NCBI GenBank assembly: GCA_910587495.1
Contig: CAJUMT010000014.1
Span: 1 to 31,247, forward strand
Direction of reading: 5' to 3'
DNA length: 31,247 bases
Source: an uncultured Lachnospiraceae bacterium
GTDB taxonomy: Bacteria; Bacillota_A; Clostridia; Lachnospirales; Lachnospiraceae
The position numbers were made by a program, and so were the translations under genes. Under the pieces are notes generated by a model that worked only from the letters and a program-made list of their open reading frames with translations, did no database searches and was not told where the DNA came from. Position 1 is the first letter of the stretch; each line of letters begins with the position of its first letter. This document shows positions 30,001-31,247 of the stretch, piece by piece.

Positions 30001-31247
30001 GGCAACCGCTCCAGGGGATTATATTTCTTCCGTTGTCTCCGGCGGTAAGGTCTCCCCGCCCGCTCAGTGTAAACGCCCCTTCCTCATCCAGCGTCCATAC
30101 AAGCTCTTTATCTCTTCCGCCTCTTACCACATGAACCAGGCATTCGGCTGTCTGCGGATTGCCCTTGTAATCCTCTGTCTGCGCCAGGATTTTGGCAGTG
30201 CCAAACGCTACGCCCGTCACCTCGCCCGTGGACGATACGACGGCAATATTTTCATCTAAGCTCTTCCATGTAATATCGCTCTTACTTTTCGTTGTGGGAA
30301 GCTGGGCTATTTCCAGAGAGACTTTCTCCTCCGGGAATACATTCTTCTCCGTGTCCGCCAGCACAAAGCGCATCAGATAATATTTATAAGACGCCTCCGC
30401 CACCTGGCTTTCTTCTCCCTTTAAAACGGCAATCGCCTTGACCGTGGTATCTTTTGTAAGCGCTATGGAACCTGTGTACTTGGTTCCTTTACTTTTTGTG
30501 GGTGTTGATCCGTCCAGGGTGTAATAGATTTCGGCGTCTTTATTCGCCTTTATGACGACCGTCTGCCCTTCTTCCACTATCTCTCTTTTCGGAACAAAGA
30601 CAGGCGTGATCACCTTTCCATCATCCTCAATCCACCGGGCATACAAGGTAAGGTCGCCGGTCTCTCCCCCTGCCACCTGAAATACGCCGTCGTCCGCAAA
30701 ATCACTCTGCTTATACCAGCCTGCGAAAATATATTTTTCCCGCTCCGGGTCTTCCAAAAAGACGGCGTCCGTTTCGATGGTATAGGTAGCGGGATTGCGC
30801 TGCGCATTGGTACCGCCGTTCAGCTGATAGGTAATGGTATAGACCGTCGGCTCATATTCCGGCGTTAATTCTATATCGTCGGTAATGTTTATGTAGCTGC
30901 CACTCCAGCCTTTGAACGTATAGCCATTTTTCTCAGGCGCTTCGGGCGGCGTGGCGCTGCCGCCTTTGGGTATTTCCTGTTCGCTCAGAAGATTGCCGTC
31001 CGGATCCAGGAACTTTACAACGCGGTCGGTAGTGTTTTGGGTCAGAACATTGATGCGGGAAGTTTTATGACTGTCATATTCATCGTACCATATCGTACTG
31101 CTGCCTGTGCTGTTACTGTAAAAAGTCTGGCCCGGCGAAGTAGCATTCACGCTTTCTATCGTAAATGTCCCGCTGTTTGACGTATAGGTTTTCACGCCGC
31201 TGCTTGCATCGGCATACAGATAGGCAGAAAAAGGCAAGCTTACGACT
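27071..31247 (-). CDS. Large mosaic surface protein with InlB-type and Ig-like repeats (partial, N-terminus off the window)
   Basis: The frame is open to the right edge, so the start and any signal peptide are missing; about 1,390 residues are visible. Numbered from the TTG at 31237, the order is: unassigned (1-70), two InlB B-repeats ending in GYTFKGW and FAGWYKQ (about 70-203), a chitobiase-type C-terminal domain with YYTLDGSTPT (about 208-288), a Big_2 Ig-like domain with VVSSTGEVTGV (about 290-372), a BspA-like segment with leucine-rich turns (about 378-530), a Big_3-like domain, a third InlB repeat (FTGWYKD), then about seven degenerate repeats with the pattern YTG...G.DYT.SY.NN...G...Y.G. 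The C-terminus GSVTVKFDIIGKDL has no LPXTG motif or membrane anchor. Adhesion or substrate binding is inference. Confidence 0.88.
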   Translation of the reverse strand, partial: VVSLPFSAYLYADASSGVKTYTSNSGTFTIESVNATSPGQTFYSNSTGSSTIWYDEYDSHKTSRINVLTQNTTDRVVKFLDPDGNLLSEQEIPKGGSATPPEAPEKNGYTFKGWSGSYINITDDIELTPEYEPTVYTITYQLNGGTNAQRNPATYTIETDAVFLEDPEREKYIFAGWYKQSDFADDGVFQVAGGETGDLTLYARWIEDDGKVITPVFVPKREIVEEGQTVVIKANKDAEIYYTLDGSTPTKSKGTKYTGSIALTKDTTVKAIAVLKGEESQVAEASYKYYLMRFVLADTEKNVFPEEKVSLEIAQLPTTKSKSDITWKSLDENIAVVSSTGEVTGVAFGTAKILAQTEDYKGNPQTAECLVHVVRGGRDKELVWTLDEEGAFTLSGRGDLTAGDNGRNIIPWSGCLREIKTARISVEGMTNAGDLFTYCRSLRSVDLTGFDTKRLKKAIYMFYECSSLETLDLGMIDGSVTKSMEGIVTGCTALKMIYTPYHMAQSVSLPAGTWYQMDGTTAETFPKSLGYSTILTKDKILDLSGFRLEAQKGRTTYECGDRLNLDDLTVLLYDENGTAREIDGYKTNADMIDMDQPGTKTLTITYNVLRAEIKILVTAAAGEPTGYYNIFFDLGGHGPEREPLTEVKEGSLLEEPETPEAEGYRFTGWYKDLSCTALWDFASDVVEADMTLYAGWLAGSGAKDDLYIREIRPQTFTGSALKPSVFVYADDSITPLTLKKDYTVKYYNNINADQSGAKGGVSRTGREGDGGFTKELAYAVVTGKGNYKGQLYLNFHIEPASLSDGGGKLAQGFTLKYTSQVATDLQAQKPFGSLKYKKSMKLGKDFSLAVEDANGRIVSSKGNPSIGKGSKGVYKLKITGLGNFRGTAEKEVYAADEKYLLKNVTVAVGEKIKTMPYTGSAVKPLSGYPAKDGNYYSVGADGKTRKASQDSIFMVWTEEKYLICGTDFEISYKCNRSVGTATITLVGIGKYVGTKNIKFRIKGTAFNSKNITVSGFHTEMDYTGKALRQNVSLTTSKGRKLDYGADYTLSYKNNLKKGTATVTFTARPASGYSGSFKKTFKIKAASLAQTVQLSAADPSDGTIRAASGGMRFGGAVYYTKGGAKLSDRMVLSSTETGTTLKEGKDYTVSYSNNKVVTTNALMTVRGKGNYTGSLKVYYQISETPLDTLSVTVAPVYYSERKKEYRPAVRLKDQKTALKAGKDYEIEYHNCTQEAVKDYLDALKQGALGTRLENMRPYVTIAAKEKSGYLRSKALRMNLIIAEKKLSKSTLYVVLEDAVYTRGQVCPEAAVYYGDAKNVKAAAKAKETNAGVLTRTHKLIRLDPDETGACGYTLTYGANRTAGKNKGSVTVTGRGLYGGSVTVKFDIIGKDL

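Noticed and set aside
27071..31247. Tandem DNA repeats or a CRISPR-like array in the surface-protein gene
   Set aside because: The repeats are visible at the protein level only; the DNA copies are too diverged for a repeat array, and there are no regular spacers.

Overview
The window reads as a chromosomal segment of a Gram-positive, low-to-mid GC anaerobe, most likely Lachnospiraceae (Clostridia). The evidence is the large-type SRP RNA next to tadA, BofA and YaaL (DUF2508) proteins, a monoderm Tad pilus locus with Flp1-like, DUF5702 and DUF6382/FHA proteins and no secretin, a KtrAB-like potassium system, and an InlB-repeat surface protein. The family is inferred from gene content; the species is not identified. 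Nearly all genes lie on the minus strand, so transcription mostly runs from high to low coordinates. No rRNA, tRNA, CRISPR array, insertion sequence or phage gene was seen, and no stretch over 300 bases lacks a gene.

Region 1 (1-2939) is housekeeping: tatD, rsmA, an unrecognised 151-aa protein and the tRNA deaminase tadA, followed by the SRP RNA, which runs off the left edge and has its own consensus promoter inside the end of tadA. Region 2 (3010-11316) is a ten-gene Tad/Flp pilus operon: TadZ-like protein, CpaF ATPase, TadB, TadC, a 58-aa Flp pilin, a DUF5702 protein, two TadE-like pseudopilins flanking a prepilin peptidase, and an FHA-domain protein. Its promoter is near consensus and carries a perfect 16-bp palindrome at the transcription start. 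Region 3 (11507-14249) holds bofA and yaaL in divergent orientation, then a two-gene KtrAB/TrkAH potassium uptake operon.

Region 4 (14303-26976) is the most interesting part, a polyol uptake and catabolism locus. One transcript encodes a solute-binding lipoprotein, two permeases, two different ATPases, a zinc alcohol dehydrogenase, DhaK and DhaL. A second encodes an FGGY kinase and a paralogous dehydrogenase. An RpiB-like isomerase is transcribed divergently from the kinase, with an 18-bp inverted repeat between the two promoters. The parts suggest this route: import of a polyol, oxidation to a ketose, phosphorylation by DhaKL and/or the FGGY kinase, then isomerisation. The dehydrogenases resemble the erythritol/L-threitol dehydrogenase family, and the isomerase lacks the ring-opening His of ribose-5-phosphate isomerase B. 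I therefore infer a four-carbon polyol (erythritol or threitol) as the leading candidate, ending in D-erythrose 4-phosphate. This is a hypothesis. Both transporter ATPases carry Glu in place of the Q-loop Gln. A YesL-family membrane protein sits on the plus strand inside the locus.

Region 5 (27071-31247) is the C-terminal 1,390 or so residues of a large mosaic surface protein whose start lies beyond the right edge.
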